Source of the DNA: Yinghuangia sp035454725
Lineage (GTDB): Bacteria > Actinomycetota > Actinomycetes > Streptomycetales > Streptomycetaceae
Assembly (NCBI RefSeq): GCF_051388935.1
Contig: NZ_JBPKBI010000003.1
Location: 522,522 to 586,521, forward strand
Length of the DNA: 64,000 nucleotides
Direction: 5' to 3'
Shown piece by piece: positions 34,690 to 43,863 of the stretch; within the stretch, counting starts at the first letter, position 1, and each line of letters begins with the position of its first letter. Made by a program: the position numbers and the translations under genes. The notes below the pieces were generated by a model. That model saw only the letters and a program-made list of their open reading frames with translations. It was not told where the DNA came from and did not search any database.

Positions 34690-34755
34690 CTACAGACGTA
34701 GAGGCATCCGGCGCTACAGGTGTAGAGTTCCAGTCGGCGGACTCTACATATGTAG
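34690..34755. promoter_or_regulatory. three CTAC-N4-GTAG operator-like sites
   Basis: CTACAGACGTAG (34690-34701), CTACAGGTGTAG (34714-34725) and CTACATATGTAG (34744-34755); the last is a perfect palindrome. Start-to-start spacings are 24 and 30 bases. They fill most of the gap between the TetR gene and the monooxygenase start and are probably its binding sites. Confidence 0.75.
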
Positions 34756-34784
34756 TAGTCCTCAGGGCTGACGAAAGGACCCCC

Positions 34785-35963
34785 ATGCGCGCATCCCGCC
34801 GACCCACCGCTGTCGTCGTCGGCGCCGGAATCGGCGGCCTGGCCGCGGCCTGCGCGCTCCACCGGGACGGCTGGACGGTGACAGTGCTCGAAAAGCGCCT
34901 GCCCATCGAACCGGTCGGCGCCGGAATCGCCATCGCACCCAACGGGCTTCGTGCGCTGGACACCATCGGTGTGGGCGACCGCATACGGCAGCTCGCAGCG
35001 ATCCAGGGCTCCGCCGCACTACGGCGCCCCGACGGACGAATCCTCGCCACAACCAGCGCCGACGCCTTCCGAGTGCGCTTCGGCGACCCGATGGTCCTCG
35101 CCACGCGTGCGGCTGTCCTGGACGCCCTGCTCGCACCGCTGCCGTCCGACACACTGCGGGCGGGCACCGTCGTCGACGTCGACCCGGGCGCCGCCGACCG
35201 TCCCGCAGCGGTCACGACCGCGGAAGGCGACCGCTTCGAGGCCGACTTGGTGGTCGGAGGTGACGGAATCCGGTCGACGGTCCGGCGCTGCGTCCTCCCC
35301 GACCAGCCGGCACCGCGCTACGCCGGCTTCACCACGTGGCGGGCGATCTCACCCATGCCGTCGTCCCCCCTCACAGTCGGGGAGACCTGGGGCCGGGGGC
35401 GGATCTTCGGCGCGATGCCACTCGCCGACGAACGCGTCTACTGGTACGCCACCGCCAACCGCCCCGCAGGCCAACGGCTCGCCGACCTCCGTGCCGAGGT
35501 GCTTGCCGTCTTCGACGGCTGGCATGCACCGATTCCCGATCTGATCACCTCCGTCTCGTCCGACGCGATCCTCCACCTCGACGTGCACTGGACCGCGACG
35601 CCGCCTCCCGCACTGCACCGCGGACGCGTGGCCCTGCTGGGCGACGCCGTGCACGCCATGACTCCCAATCTCGGCCAAGGCGGCAACCAGGCCTTGGAGG
35701 ACGCGGTGGACCTCGCCGCCGTGCTCGCCCGGCACGACGCGGTCGTCACCACCGCGTTGCCGCAGTACACGGCCCTGCGCCTGCCGCGGACCTCGGCCGT
35801 GGTCCGCAAGTCCAGACGCATGGGCGCGATGGGCCAATGGCAGTCGCGTCCTGCGGTCGGTCTGCGCGACACGGTGATCCGGTTGTCGGCCCGCGTCTCA
35901 TCCGACTTCGCCCTGGTACCGCTCGACGGAGTCATGGGCTGGCGCCCGGTGCCGCGCTCCTGA
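34785..35963 (+). CDS. FAD-dependent aromatic monooxygenase-like
   Basis: 392 residues, class A flavoprotein hydroxylase: VVVGAGIGGLAAACALHRDG (G-x-G-x-x-G), DLVVGGDGIRSTVRR (D-G motif) and RVALLGDAVHAMTPNLGQGG (G-D motif), then NQALEDAVDLAAVLARHD. The family hydroxylates phenolic or related rings with NAD(P)H and O2, but the substrate is not clear. ATG 34785 with GAAAGGA. Divergent from the TetR gene and under its three operator-like sites. Confidence 0.9.
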   Translation: MRASRRPTAVVVGAGIGGLAAACALHRDGWTVTVLEKRLPIEPVGAGIAIAPNGLRALDTIGVGDRIRQLAAIQGSAALRRPDGRILATTSADAFRVRFGDPMVLATRAAVLDALLAPLPSDTLRAGTVVDVDPGAADRPAAVTTAEGDRFEADLVVGGDGIRSTVRRCVLPDQPAPRYAGFTTWRAISPMPSSPLTVGETWGRGRIFGAMPLADERVYWYATANRPAGQRLADLRAEVLAVFDGWHAPIPDLITSVSSDAILHLDVHWTATPPPALHRGRVALLGDAVHAMTPNLGQGGNQALEDAVDLAAVLARHDAVVTTALPQYTALRLPRTSAVVRKSRRMGAMGQWQSRPAVGLRDTVIRLSARVSSDFALVPLDGVMGWRPVPRS

Positions 35964-36009
35964 TCGCGGTTCCCGGCGAACGCCGACCGCCTGCGGGCCG
36001 AGGCGCACC

Positions 36010-36525
36010 TCACCCCATGGTTCTCTGCCCGTCGATCGCCTCTCGGATGATGTCCGCATGGCCGGCGTGCTGGGCGGTCTCGGCCACCAGATGCAGCACG
36101 ACCCGGCGCACGGACCACTCAGCTCCGGGTTCGAACCACGGCGCCTCCGGCAGGGGGTGTGCGGCATCGAGGTCCAAAGTCGCCACCAATTCGTCAGTGT
36201 TCGCCGCAACTTCGTCGTACACGGTCAGCAGCCCGGCCATCGTCTCGCCCTCTCCCAGTGCGAACTGACCCTCCCAATCGATCGGTTCGGCCTCCATCGC
36301 CGCCGCCCCGCCGACGGCGAAGCGCATCCACCGGTGCTCCATGAGCGTCACGTGCTTGACCAGCCCGCCCACGGTCAGCGCGCTGACGGTGCTGCGTGTT
36401 GCGGCCTGTTCGTCGGTCAGGCCCTGTGCGGTGTAGCGCAGGAAGCCGCGGTGCTTCGCCAACGTCTCCAGCAGATCGGCGCGTTCGCGGTCGAGCGAGG
36501 AGCGCACTTCGGGCATCGAGGTCAT
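36010..36525 (-). CDS. DinB-family protein
   Basis: 171 residues, a four-helix-bundle DinB/mycothiol-dependent-type protein: LVKHVTLMEHRWMRFAVGG has the first metal-ligand His, HLVAETAQHAGHADIIREA the C-terminal H-x-x-x-H. Related DUF664/MDMPI proteins act as thiol-dependent transferases with mycothiol. The role here is unknown. AAAGG precedes ATG 36525. Confidence 0.85.
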   Translation of the reverse strand: MTSMPEVRSSLDRERADLLETLAKHRGFLRYTAQGLTDEQAATRSTVSALTVGGLVKHVTLMEHRWMRFAVGGAAAMEAEPIDWEGQFALGEGETMAGLLTVYDEVAANTDELVATLDLDAAHPLPEAPWFEPGAEWSVRRVVLHLVAETAQHAGHADIIREAIDGQRTMG

Positions 36526-36956
36526 GGCGTTCCGCCTTTCGCCTGGCAGGTGCAGTCGGGGTGTCGCAGACAGTCGGAGTCAGTGCTCGCGGACGGGCAG
36601 TGCCGCTCGCCCTTCCCGGGATCGCGGCGTCCGACGCATCCCAGGAAAACCCGAGGCGGCGGCGTCCGTCGCCTCCGTCACTCCATAGGGTGATCAAGCC
36701 GTTCGACCGTCAGTTCGAGCGCATCGGTGCAGGGCAGCCGGTCCCGGCGCACCCGATCGAGCCTCATGCCCTCCTGCCCGGCACGCGTCGGCGGGTTTTC
36801 CACAGGCCCAGCCTCACCACCGCACCCTGTGGAAACCCGGCTGCCCGCAACGCCGTTGCCGGGTCAGAATGACAAGCCTCGACGCCCGGGAAGGCGACGA
36901 GACCCGCGAAAACGATCAGTTGCGCCGCGCGGGAGCGACGGGGAGGGGAGCCACCG
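36526..36956. other. intergenic region with inverted repeat upstream of the repeat-protein operon
   Basis: 431 bases with no gene. At 36793-36838 GGGTTTTCCACAG and CTGTGGAAACCC form an inverted repeat with one extra T and a 21-nt spacer. The halves resemble DnaA boxes (TTTTCCACA against TTGTCCACA) in opposite orientation, but the site is more simply an operator about 120 nt before ATG 36957. GAGGGGAG precedes that start. Confidence 0.5.
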
Positions 36957-39533
36957 ATGGCCGACACCATGAGGAGCCTGCTGTGGCACGCCGGGCCGAT
37001 GCTCGGTGCCGAAATCCTCGGGCGACTGGGCGGAACGGTCGACAACACGAGGCAGCACCACCACGACCACATGCCGCCCGCCCTGCTGGAGCACGCCCTC
37101 CGGCGCGGCGACGCCGACGGCGTCCTCGGCACCCATCAGCGGTTCGAGGCCGGCGGGCCACCCGGCGACGTGGACGCGCTGCTGCGGCTCCTGGAGCACG
37201 ACAGCCCTCAGGTCAACGAGCTCCTCTTCCGCCGGGCTCCCTGGCCGGCGCTGCGCCAGGCGGTCATCTCCCAACGCCGTTTCTCGCCGACCACGGATCC
37301 CGAGGTGGCCGACACTCCCCTGCCGCTGAGCGCGTCTCTGCGGGAGTCGATCCTCGCGCAGGGCTCGCGCGGCGACCTGCAGGCCGCATTGTCCGCCGCG
37401 GACCCGGAGCTGGTGTTCTGGGCCTTGATCAGCGGTGTCGCCGGCGGCCCGCACGGCGGTCGGCCGGCACGGATCCGGGCGTGCACGACGCTCGCCAAGG
37501 CGGGGCGCTGGGCGCAACTGCGCCGGGTTCTCGAAGTCGCGCCGGTCGACATCCCCCAGGACGCGCCCCCGCAATTGGCGGACGAACTGCGCGGCGCCCA
37601 GGCTCATAACGAGGTCAACCGCTACCTTGAGGAGGCGTACGGCGCCGCCGCGCTGTGCAAGCGGCTTCGGGCCGCCCGTCGGACCGCCCAGGGACGGGCC
37701 GCCGTGCGCAGCGTGCTGGAGCCGCCGTGGCCGAAGCTGGCCGGGTGGCATTCCGCCGAGCCGCTTCCGTGGGGGGCCGCCGTGGCGCTCCTCGAACACC
37801 CGCGCTGTCCCGCTTACCTGCGCGGCGCCCTGCTGGAGACCCACCCACGCGCGGTCCAGTCGGTCGCCCGCCCCGGGCACGAGGTGCTGACGGTCTGCCA
37901 CACGCTGGGCGAGGACCAGCTCACGAAGCAGGTTCTGCTGCACGGGATCGAAAGCGGCACGATCGGTGCGACAGATCTGGTCACCGAAGTCGGTCCGGCC
38001 AGGATGGCGTTGACCGCCCTCGTGCACGGCAGCCTGCACGCCGTGGCGACCCAGGCTGCGGCAACCGGCCTGGTGCGTACGCTGCTGCACGCCCGGCTTG
38101 CCCGATCCCCCGACGCCTGGCGGGAGTTGTACACCGCACTGCCGGACTTCGACGGCACCGCCACGCAACTCATCGCCGGGCTGCCCGCAGCCTCCGCCTC
38201 CCCGGCCAAGGACCCGGGCCACGACGGCACCACCGCATCGCCCGTCTCCGCCGGGTTGCCCCACCTCGGCCGCCAGTCCGCATGGGCGTACACAGTGCTC
38301 ATGGACATCGCCGGGCCCGAACACACGGCAGAGGCAGTGGCGTTCCTCGGCGACGTCGACCTCGCTGCGCTCGCCGGCAGCCGGGAGCTGCCCCAGGCCC
38401 TCGCGGATCACGTGCTTGCACACGGAGGCCCGGTCTCCCGGCGCGTTCTCGCCCAGAACCCGGCCGTCCGCGTCGACCTCCTCGAACAACTCGTGCTCGG
38501 CGGGGACCAGGCCGTCGCCTCCGCGGCCTACCGCAACCCGCGGTGCCCGCAACCCCTGCGGCAGTACATCCTCTCGGCGGACGTCATCGACGCCGACCTG
38601 CGCGCCGATCTGTTCGCCGAGGAAGACGCCACCGAGTTGTGGCCGCTCATCGCGTCCCCCGACGTGACGCTCTTGCGGCACGTGGTGTTCGCGTCCGAGG
38701 GAGAGCTCGGGCGCGCGGCGCGGCTGCGCGCGGCGCACCGGATCGCGGAATTGCACGGCGACGAGGCCCTGGCCGGTCTCCCGGACGAGCCCGAGATCAC
38801 CACTGCCGACCCGCTGCCCGCACTCCGCAAAACCCTCGCGGGATACGACGAGAAGTGGCTCGACCGCCTTCAGCACACGAGGTACCTCCCCGATCGCCGC
38901 GGAGCCGAGGGCCTGCCCGGCGCGTTGGCCGACCCCGGCCTCGACTGGCAGGCCGTCATTGCCGCCACCCGGCGCGGCGCGATCTCCGACCACGTGCACA
39001 ACGCACTCTCCGAACGCCCCGACTACCCATTGGAGTTGGCGAGCCTGCGCCGAACCACCCGCAAACCGCCGACGTCCGGCGCGCGCGTGCACTGCCGCGA
39101 CATCGCCCGACACCGCTCCCTCGTCACCGAGATCATCGGACCCGGCCCAGGCGGCGGCCCCTGCGGCAGCGGAGTCGACGATGCCGGCACCACACTTGCC
39201 GTATCCGCAGACACCGATCACAACCGCCCGACGCGCGAACCCACGCAGCAACCACCGCAAGAGCTCGCGGACGGCCCCATACAGTGGCTCGAACCCCACC
39301 ACGCCCTCGACACCGGCGCGCTCACCGTCCAGGAATTCGTGGCCACCGGCGACGCCGCCTCAGTGATCGAAACGTCCGGCGACAACCTTCCCGTGGCCCG
39401 AGCCGTCGCACGCATGCTGCACGACGGACTCGGCGAATCCGTCGACGCGTGGGTGGTGCTCGCCCGTCTCGTCCGGCAGCGCACCCCGGCCACCCTCTCC
39501 GAACTCGTGACGACCGCACGGGCGGCGGCGTGA
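36957..39533 (+). CDS. large repeat protein R1 of the MoxR/VWA cluster
   Basis: 858 residues, soluble, largely helical, no signal peptide; not a family I know. It carries two copies of the module shared by the four large proteins of this cluster. Copy a starts at HPRCPAYLRGALL (about 281), has GTIGATDLVTEVGPARMALT (about 333) and ends SPDAWRELYTALPDFDGTAT (about 384-403). The diverged copy b ends at the C-terminus with GALTVQEF (about 787) and ESVDAWVVLARL then PATLSELV (828-851). NPRCPQPLRQYIL near 526 is a further partial unit. HEAT- or ARM-like packing is plausible. The stop overlaps the next GTG (GTGA). Confidence 0.7.
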   Translation: MADTMRSLLWHAGPMLGAEILGRLGGTVDNTRQHHHDHMPPALLEHALRRGDADGVLGTHQRFEAGGPPGDVDALLRLLEHDSPQVNELLFRRAPWPALRQAVISQRRFSPTTDPEVADTPLPLSASLRESILAQGSRGDLQAALSAADPELVFWALISGVAGGPHGGRPARIRACTTLAKAGRWAQLRRVLEVAPVDIPQDAPPQLADELRGAQAHNEVNRYLEEAYGAAALCKRLRAARRTAQGRAAVRSVLEPPWPKLAGWHSAEPLPWGAAVALLEHPRCPAYLRGALLETHPRAVQSVARPGHEVLTVCHTLGEDQLTKQVLLHGIESGTIGATDLVTEVGPARMALTALVHGSLHAVATQAAATGLVRTLLHARLARSPDAWRELYTALPDFDGTATQLIAGLPAASASPAKDPGHDGTTASPVSAGLPHLGRQSAWAYTVLMDIAGPEHTAEAVAFLGDVDLAALAGSRELPQALADHVLAHGGPVSRRVLAQNPAVRVDLLEQLVLGGDQAVASAAYRNPRCPQPLRQYILSADVIDADLRADLFAEEDATELWPLIASPDVTLLRHVVFASEGELGRAARLRAAHRIAELHGDEALAGLPDEPEITTADPLPALRKTLAGYDEKWLDRLQHTRYLPDRRGAEGLPGALADPGLDWQAVIAATRRGAISDHVHNALSERPDYPLELASLRRTTRKPPTSGARVHCRDIARHRSLVTEIIGPGPGGGPCGSGVDDAGTTLAVSADTDHNRPTREPTQQPPQELADGPIQWLEPHHALDTGALTVQEFVATGDAASVIETSGDNLPVARAVARMLHDGLGESVDAWVVLARLVRQRTPATLSELVTTARAAA

Positions 39534-41383
39534 CAGCGACGAACCACCCGCTCCTGCGCCACGCCCCACCGCCCACCCGGGCGACCGCCGCCGAACGACT
39601 CGGCGTCACACCGCCCCCGCCACCCGCCCCGCCCGTCCCGGTCGACGCCGCGGACGTCATCGCCCGCCTGCGCTCAGGACGCGGGAAAGACCCCCGATAC
39701 GTCCTCGACGGCGTCGCGGTCACCGACTGGGAGCTGATCGTGCGCGAGCACCGGCGCGCTCCCCTGCCCGACGTCATCGGCGGCGCACTGGTCGCGCGCG
39801 ACGACTGCCCGCCCTGGGCCGCGCTGGAGCTCGTCGTCGCCCATTCGACGAGCAGGCGCGGCCTCGCCACCGTGAGCCTCACCCACGCCCTGGCTGCCGG
39901 CGCGGTGACCCCGCGCCAGGTCATGTACCAAGCCACACCCGGCTGGTCCGCCATGCGCGTCCTGGAGAAGTACGCGACCCGCCACGACGAATGGCTCGCC
40001 CCGATCCGGCGCGTCCTCGACGAGGCAGCCGAGCTCCTGCCCGGCGACGACGTGAACGCCTGGATGTGGCTGCTCGCCCACGGACCGCGCCACTGCGGGA
40101 CGTACCCCGAGCTGTGCGCCCAGGCCCGCGACCCGCACCGACCGCCACCCGAGACCGGCGCCCGCCCACCGCACTGGGACTTCGCGAACCCCGTCGGCCT
40201 GCTCTCACGCGCCGACCCCGAGATCGCCGCCAAAGTGATCGCCCTTCTCCCGCCGTCCACGATCAGCGCGTTCGTGGAGACGCCGAAGCTGCCCGCCTCC
40301 GTCGTGATCCCCGCACTGCGCCGCGTGCCCGACCTGACCGGAGCCCTGGTCCGGCAGATCGACAACACGCCCGCGGACCTGGCCGCCCTGCTGCGCCTGC
40401 ACAACCCCCAGGTCAACAGCGCCCTTCTGCGCCACCACGAGGACCCCGACACAGCGGACGCCGTTTTCCGTGCGGCCCGGCGCGACGCGTCCCGCAGCGT
40501 TCCGCTGACCCCGGCCACCCGGCGCGAAATGATGCTGGGCCAGACCCCGTCCCTCCGCCTCGCCGCGGCCGTCCACGGCCACTATCCGCCGCTGATCCGC
40601 GTCGCCTTCTCCGCCCTGCGCCGCAATCTGGGCACCGCACGCAGCCTGCGCGGCCTCCTCGGACTGTGGGAGGTCCAAGGCGCGGACGGCATCCGCGACC
40701 CCGCCACGACCGCCGGGCTCGACGACGCGGTCGAGGCCGCTCGCCGCAACGCCATCGCCGCCCACGACGCCGGCCACGACGGAACCTCCGTATTGCGCGC
40801 CGCCCTGGCTCACCACGAGAGGCCCGAGGTCCTGATCGAGGAGATCCGCCGCGAGCCGAACCTCGTGTCCCCGTCCTACCCTCCCGGTTTCTGGCCTGCG
40901 GCGGTCGCCGCCCACATCCGCGATCCGCTGCCCGACCACGCCCTGCTGCGCCTCGCCCGCCACCCCGACTGCCCCGACCCGATCGGCCTGTCGGCGTGCC
41001 GCATCGGGCCGGCCCGCATGTCGGGCGGCCGCTCACGGGCGTACGCGCTGACCGCGCTCCGCCACCACACACTGCCGATCCCGGAGTACATCGGCTACGG
41101 AACCGCCAACTCCTGGTGCCTCGACGCACTGACCCGGGGCCTCGTCGACATCCGCGAGATCGTCGAGCTCGGCCACGGCGCCCAACACCTCTTCGACCTC
41201 CTCGACACCGTGCGCGCCGTACTCCCCGAAGAACACGCGAAAGCCGAAGAACACATCACCGCCCTGACCACCCGAGCGCTCGGAACCGATCCCGAAGCCT
41301 GGACCGTCGCGGCCCACCTGCTCCCCGACTTCGTCGGCACCCTTCCCGAACTGCTCGCCACAGTCGCGGCGGTGACCGCATGA
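39530..41383 (+). CDS. large repeat protein R2 of the MoxR/VWA cluster
   Basis: 617 residues. The Pro-rich N-terminus (TPPPPPAPPVPV) is followed by the two-copy module. Copy a: DDCPPWAALELV (about 90), GAVTPRQVMYQATPG (124), NAWMWLLAHGPRHCGTYPEL (176-195). Copy b: HPDCPDPIGLSA (477), GLVDIREIVELGHGAQHLF (537), DPEAWTVAAHLLPDFVGTLP then ELLA (587-610). No catalytic motif, signal or membrane segment. GTG 39530 overlaps the R1 stop and the R2 stop overlaps the ATG of R3, so the three are made together, probably at matched levels. Confidence 0.7.
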   Translation: MTATNHPLLRHAPPPTRATAAERLGVTPPPPPAPPVPVDAADVIARLRSGRGKDPRYVLDGVAVTDWELIVREHRRAPLPDVIGGALVARDDCPPWAALELVVAHSTSRRGLATVSLTHALAAGAVTPRQVMYQATPGWSAMRVLEKYATRHDEWLAPIRRVLDEAAELLPGDDVNAWMWLLAHGPRHCGTYPELCAQARDPHRPPPETGARPPHWDFANPVGLLSRADPEIAAKVIALLPPSTISAFVETPKLPASVVIPALRRVPDLTGALVRQIDNTPADLAALLRLHNPQVNSALLRHHEDPDTADAVFRAARRDASRSVPLTPATRREMMLGQTPSLRLAAAVHGHYPPLIRVAFSALRRNLGTARSLRGLLGLWEVQGADGIRDPATTAGLDDAVEAARRNAIAAHDAGHDGTSVLRAALAHHERPEVLIEEIRREPNLVSPSYPPGFWPAAVAAHIRDPLPDHALLRLARHPDCPDPIGLSACRIGPARMSGGRSRAYALTALRHHTLPIPEYIGYGTANSWCLDALTRGLVDIREIVELGHGAQHLFDLLDTVRAVLPEEHAKAEEHITALTTRALGTDPEAWTVAAHLLPDFVGTLPELLATVAAVTA

Positions 41384-43725
41384 CTCACCGCGCACTCGCC
41401 GAGCTCCTGTGCTCCGCCCCGGCCCTGGCCACCACCTTGGCGCGCCTGCCCGGACCCACCCGCCGCGACCTTCTCGCCCACACCCGCAACCTCCCGGCAA
41501 CCCTGCTCGCCTGGGCCTTCGACCACGGCTCTGCGGACGAGCTCCACGCACTCGCCGACAACCCCCACACCGGCCGGGCCACACTGACCCGGCTCGCAGA
41601 AGAGATCGACGACGCCGCCATCCACACCCGCGTCTACCGGCACCGCCACACCACCGACGCCCTGCGCCGCCGCCTGCTCGCCGCCGACCCCCTGCCCGAC
41701 GAGCTGCGCGCGTTCGTCCTGCGCACCACCGCCCGGCGCCTGCTCGCCCCGGCGCTCGACTGCCCCCACCCCGACCTTGCCACCCACGCCCGCCGACAGG
41801 TGACCGGCCCCCGCAGCCGTAGGCCCGCGAACACGCCGCAGGCACTCCACGACTGGTTCCACGGCACCGCGTACACATCACCGAGGGCTCGGGCCCTGCT
41901 GCGCGGACGCCGCGCACTGTTCGACCTCGGCGCCTGGACCGACGCCGACTGGGCCGAACTCACCGCGCTGCACAACCGGTCGCCACTCGACAACACCTCC
42001 CGCCTGGTCCTGCTCGAAGCCCCCGAATGCCCGACACCGACCGCGCTCGCCCTCCTGCGCACCGACAACGACGACGACAGCCAGGAAAGCGACGACACCC
42101 CCGGCGACGCCCTGGCCGCCGGACTCGCCCACGGAGCGTTCCGCCCCTACGACGTCGTCCACCACGCGCCTTACGCCGCACACGTGCTACGCGCCTGCGA
42201 ATCCCTCGAACGCGACACAGCCGAGATCACCGAACCACCCGTCGCGGCCGAACTCCGGGATGAGATCGCCGCGTTGCTCCACACCTCACTCGGGGCTCGG
42301 CCGGCCCACTGGCGGGCGCTCCTCGCCCACCTGTCCGCAGGCGACTTCCCCGGCACTCTGCCGGAGTTGTGCGCCGCCGCACGCACCCGAGCGGCACCGG
42401 CGTACGCCCCACGCCCGTGGCCGCACGTCCAACAGGTGTCGTGGTCGCCCTTCACCCACCTGCTGCGCTGCGCCGAATCATCCGCCGTGTCCGGTATTTT
42501 CGGCGCACTCGATCCCCACGACCTCGGCGAACTCGCCCGTTACGACACCGGGCGACCCCTGCCGGACGCCCTCGTCGACGCGTTCCTCGACCACGCTCCA
42601 CCCGAACTCACCGACGTCTTCCTCTCCCACCACGGCCACCACGCCGCGACCCAGACCAGGCTGCTGATCCGCGACGACCCGGCACTGAACGCCGCGTTGC
42701 TGCACAGCGTCGACGTGCCGTCCCGGACGTGGTACGCCGTGGCCGCCGGCACGCCGCACGGCCCCGACCGCACCGCGCCCGTGCCTCTGCACCCCCGGAC
42801 TCGGGCCGCCTTGCGCGGCGGTGTCCGCACCAACCGCGGCGCCGACGTGGTCCGGCACGCGGTCCACACCCGGGACGCCGAACTGATCACGGCCGCGCTG
42901 CGGCACCCCAAGTCGGCGCTGACCACCGCCCATCAGATCACCGGTTGCCGCCACCTGGCCGCGCTCGGCCGCGTCGACGAACTCGCCGATTTGGCACAGC
43001 CATACGGCATTCTCGACCCTTTGCTCGCGACGCGGATCCGCAGCGCACTGGGCACCCACCGCGACGCCGCCCCCCGACCCGGCCGACTCGGCGTCCTGGC
43101 CGCCCAGTTGCGCGCCCTCGACCACGCCCAGTGCCTGCACGACCTGTGCCACGGCTCCCTCGACGCGATCCGCAGCCAGATGGAACGCGACGAACCGCCG
43201 CCGTGGGACGCCGTACTCGCACTTCTGACCGACGGAAAACTCCCCGAACGCGCGATCGACCTGCTCGCCGAACGACCCGACTGCCCCGACCCGGTGGCGC
43301 GCGCCCTGCTCGAACGAGACCGCGCCCACACCGCGGTCCCCCTCGCACTCACGCCACACTCCCGGACCCACGCCCTCGCCGCGCTCACCCGCCAACCCGT
43401 CGTCCCCGAGTGGCTGGCCGACAACCGATTGCGCCCGTCCCTGGTGTGGTCGGTCGCCTGCCTGCGCGCGGGAACGCTCACCCCCGACGACGTGTACGCC
43501 CTCGGCCGCCCGGCCCGGTCCGTCCTGCACCTCCTGTGGACCCTCCCGGGCGAACTCGCCCCGATCCGGGAGGCCGTCGCGGCCGACCCCGCCCTCCGGC
43601 ACGACCACGCACCCGACACCTGGGCCGTGGTCGCCGCGCTGCTGCCCGACTTCGCCGGAACCCTCCCCGAGTTGCTCGCCACCGCCGCAGCCGCGACCGC
43701 ACCTGTGTCGGCAGCGAACCGATAA
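41380..43725 (+). CDS. large repeat protein R3 of the MoxR/VWA cluster
   Basis: 781 residues, helical, Arg/Ala-rich. Module copy a: APECPTPTALALL (213), GAFRPYDVVHHAPYAA (252), ARPAHWRALLAHL and GDFPGTLPELCAAA (306-332). Copy b: RPDCPDPVARALL (630), GTLTPDDVYALGRPARSVLH (698), APDTWAVVAALLPDFAGTLP then ELLA (745-770). RHLAALGRVDELADLAQP and similar segments between copies look like further HEAT-type helical pairs. The ATG overlaps the R2 TGA. The next gene starts 138 nt later, still within the probable operon. Confidence 0.7.
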   Translation: MTHRALAELLCSAPALATTLARLPGPTRRDLLAHTRNLPATLLAWAFDHGSADELHALADNPHTGRATLTRLAEEIDDAAIHTRVYRHRHTTDALRRRLLAADPLPDELRAFVLRTTARRLLAPALDCPHPDLATHARRQVTGPRSRRPANTPQALHDWFHGTAYTSPRARALLRGRRALFDLGAWTDADWAELTALHNRSPLDNTSRLVLLEAPECPTPTALALLRTDNDDDSQESDDTPGDALAAGLAHGAFRPYDVVHHAPYAAHVLRACESLERDTAEITEPPVAAELRDEIAALLHTSLGARPAHWRALLAHLSAGDFPGTLPELCAAARTRAAPAYAPRPWPHVQQVSWSPFTHLLRCAESSAVSGIFGALDPHDLGELARYDTGRPLPDALVDAFLDHAPPELTDVFLSHHGHHAATQTRLLIRDDPALNAALLHSVDVPSRTWYAVAAGTPHGPDRTAPVPLHPRTRAALRGGVRTNRGADVVRHAVHTRDAELITAALRHPKSALTTAHQITGCRHLAALGRVDELADLAQPYGILDPLLATRIRSALGTHRDAAPRPGRLGVLAAQLRALDHAQCLHDLCHGSLDAIRSQMERDEPPPWDAVLALLTDGKLPERAIDLLAERPDCPDPVARALLERDRAHTAVPLALTPHSRTHALAALTRQPVVPEWLADNRLRPSLVWSVACLRAGTLTPDDVYALGRPARSVLHLLWTLPGELAPIREAVAADPALRHDHAPDTWAVVAALLPDFAGTLPELLATAAAATAPVSAANR

Positions 43726-43847
43726 GGGGAATCCCGCAGACATTTCCGATCGGAAACTGACCGCCTCGCTCACACGTCAATTGCTTGGACGGGTGTCAGC
43801 CCCTGCTGGAAGCATCAACTTGGCGCGAAACACCGCGCGAAAGCACG

Positions 43848-43860
43848 AAAGGAGGTGATC
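43848..43860 (+). promoter_or_regulatory. unusually complete Shine-Dalgarno
   Basis: AAAGGAGGTGATC is nearly a full complement of the 16S rRNA 3' end, with GGAGG 8 nt from ATG 43864. It decides for that ATG over the in-frame GTG 43855 lying inside it and implies strong translation of the VWA/peptidase gene relative to its neighbours. Confidence 0.75.
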
Positions 43861-43863
43861 GGC

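Noticed and set aside
36793..36838. Replication origin
   Set aside because: Only two imperfect DnaA-like boxes, no AT-rich unwinding element and no dnaA or dnaN nearby.
36864..39302. 812-codon minus-strand frame
   Set aside because: Antisense to R1; R1 is supported by start/stop overlaps and the module shared with R2-R4.
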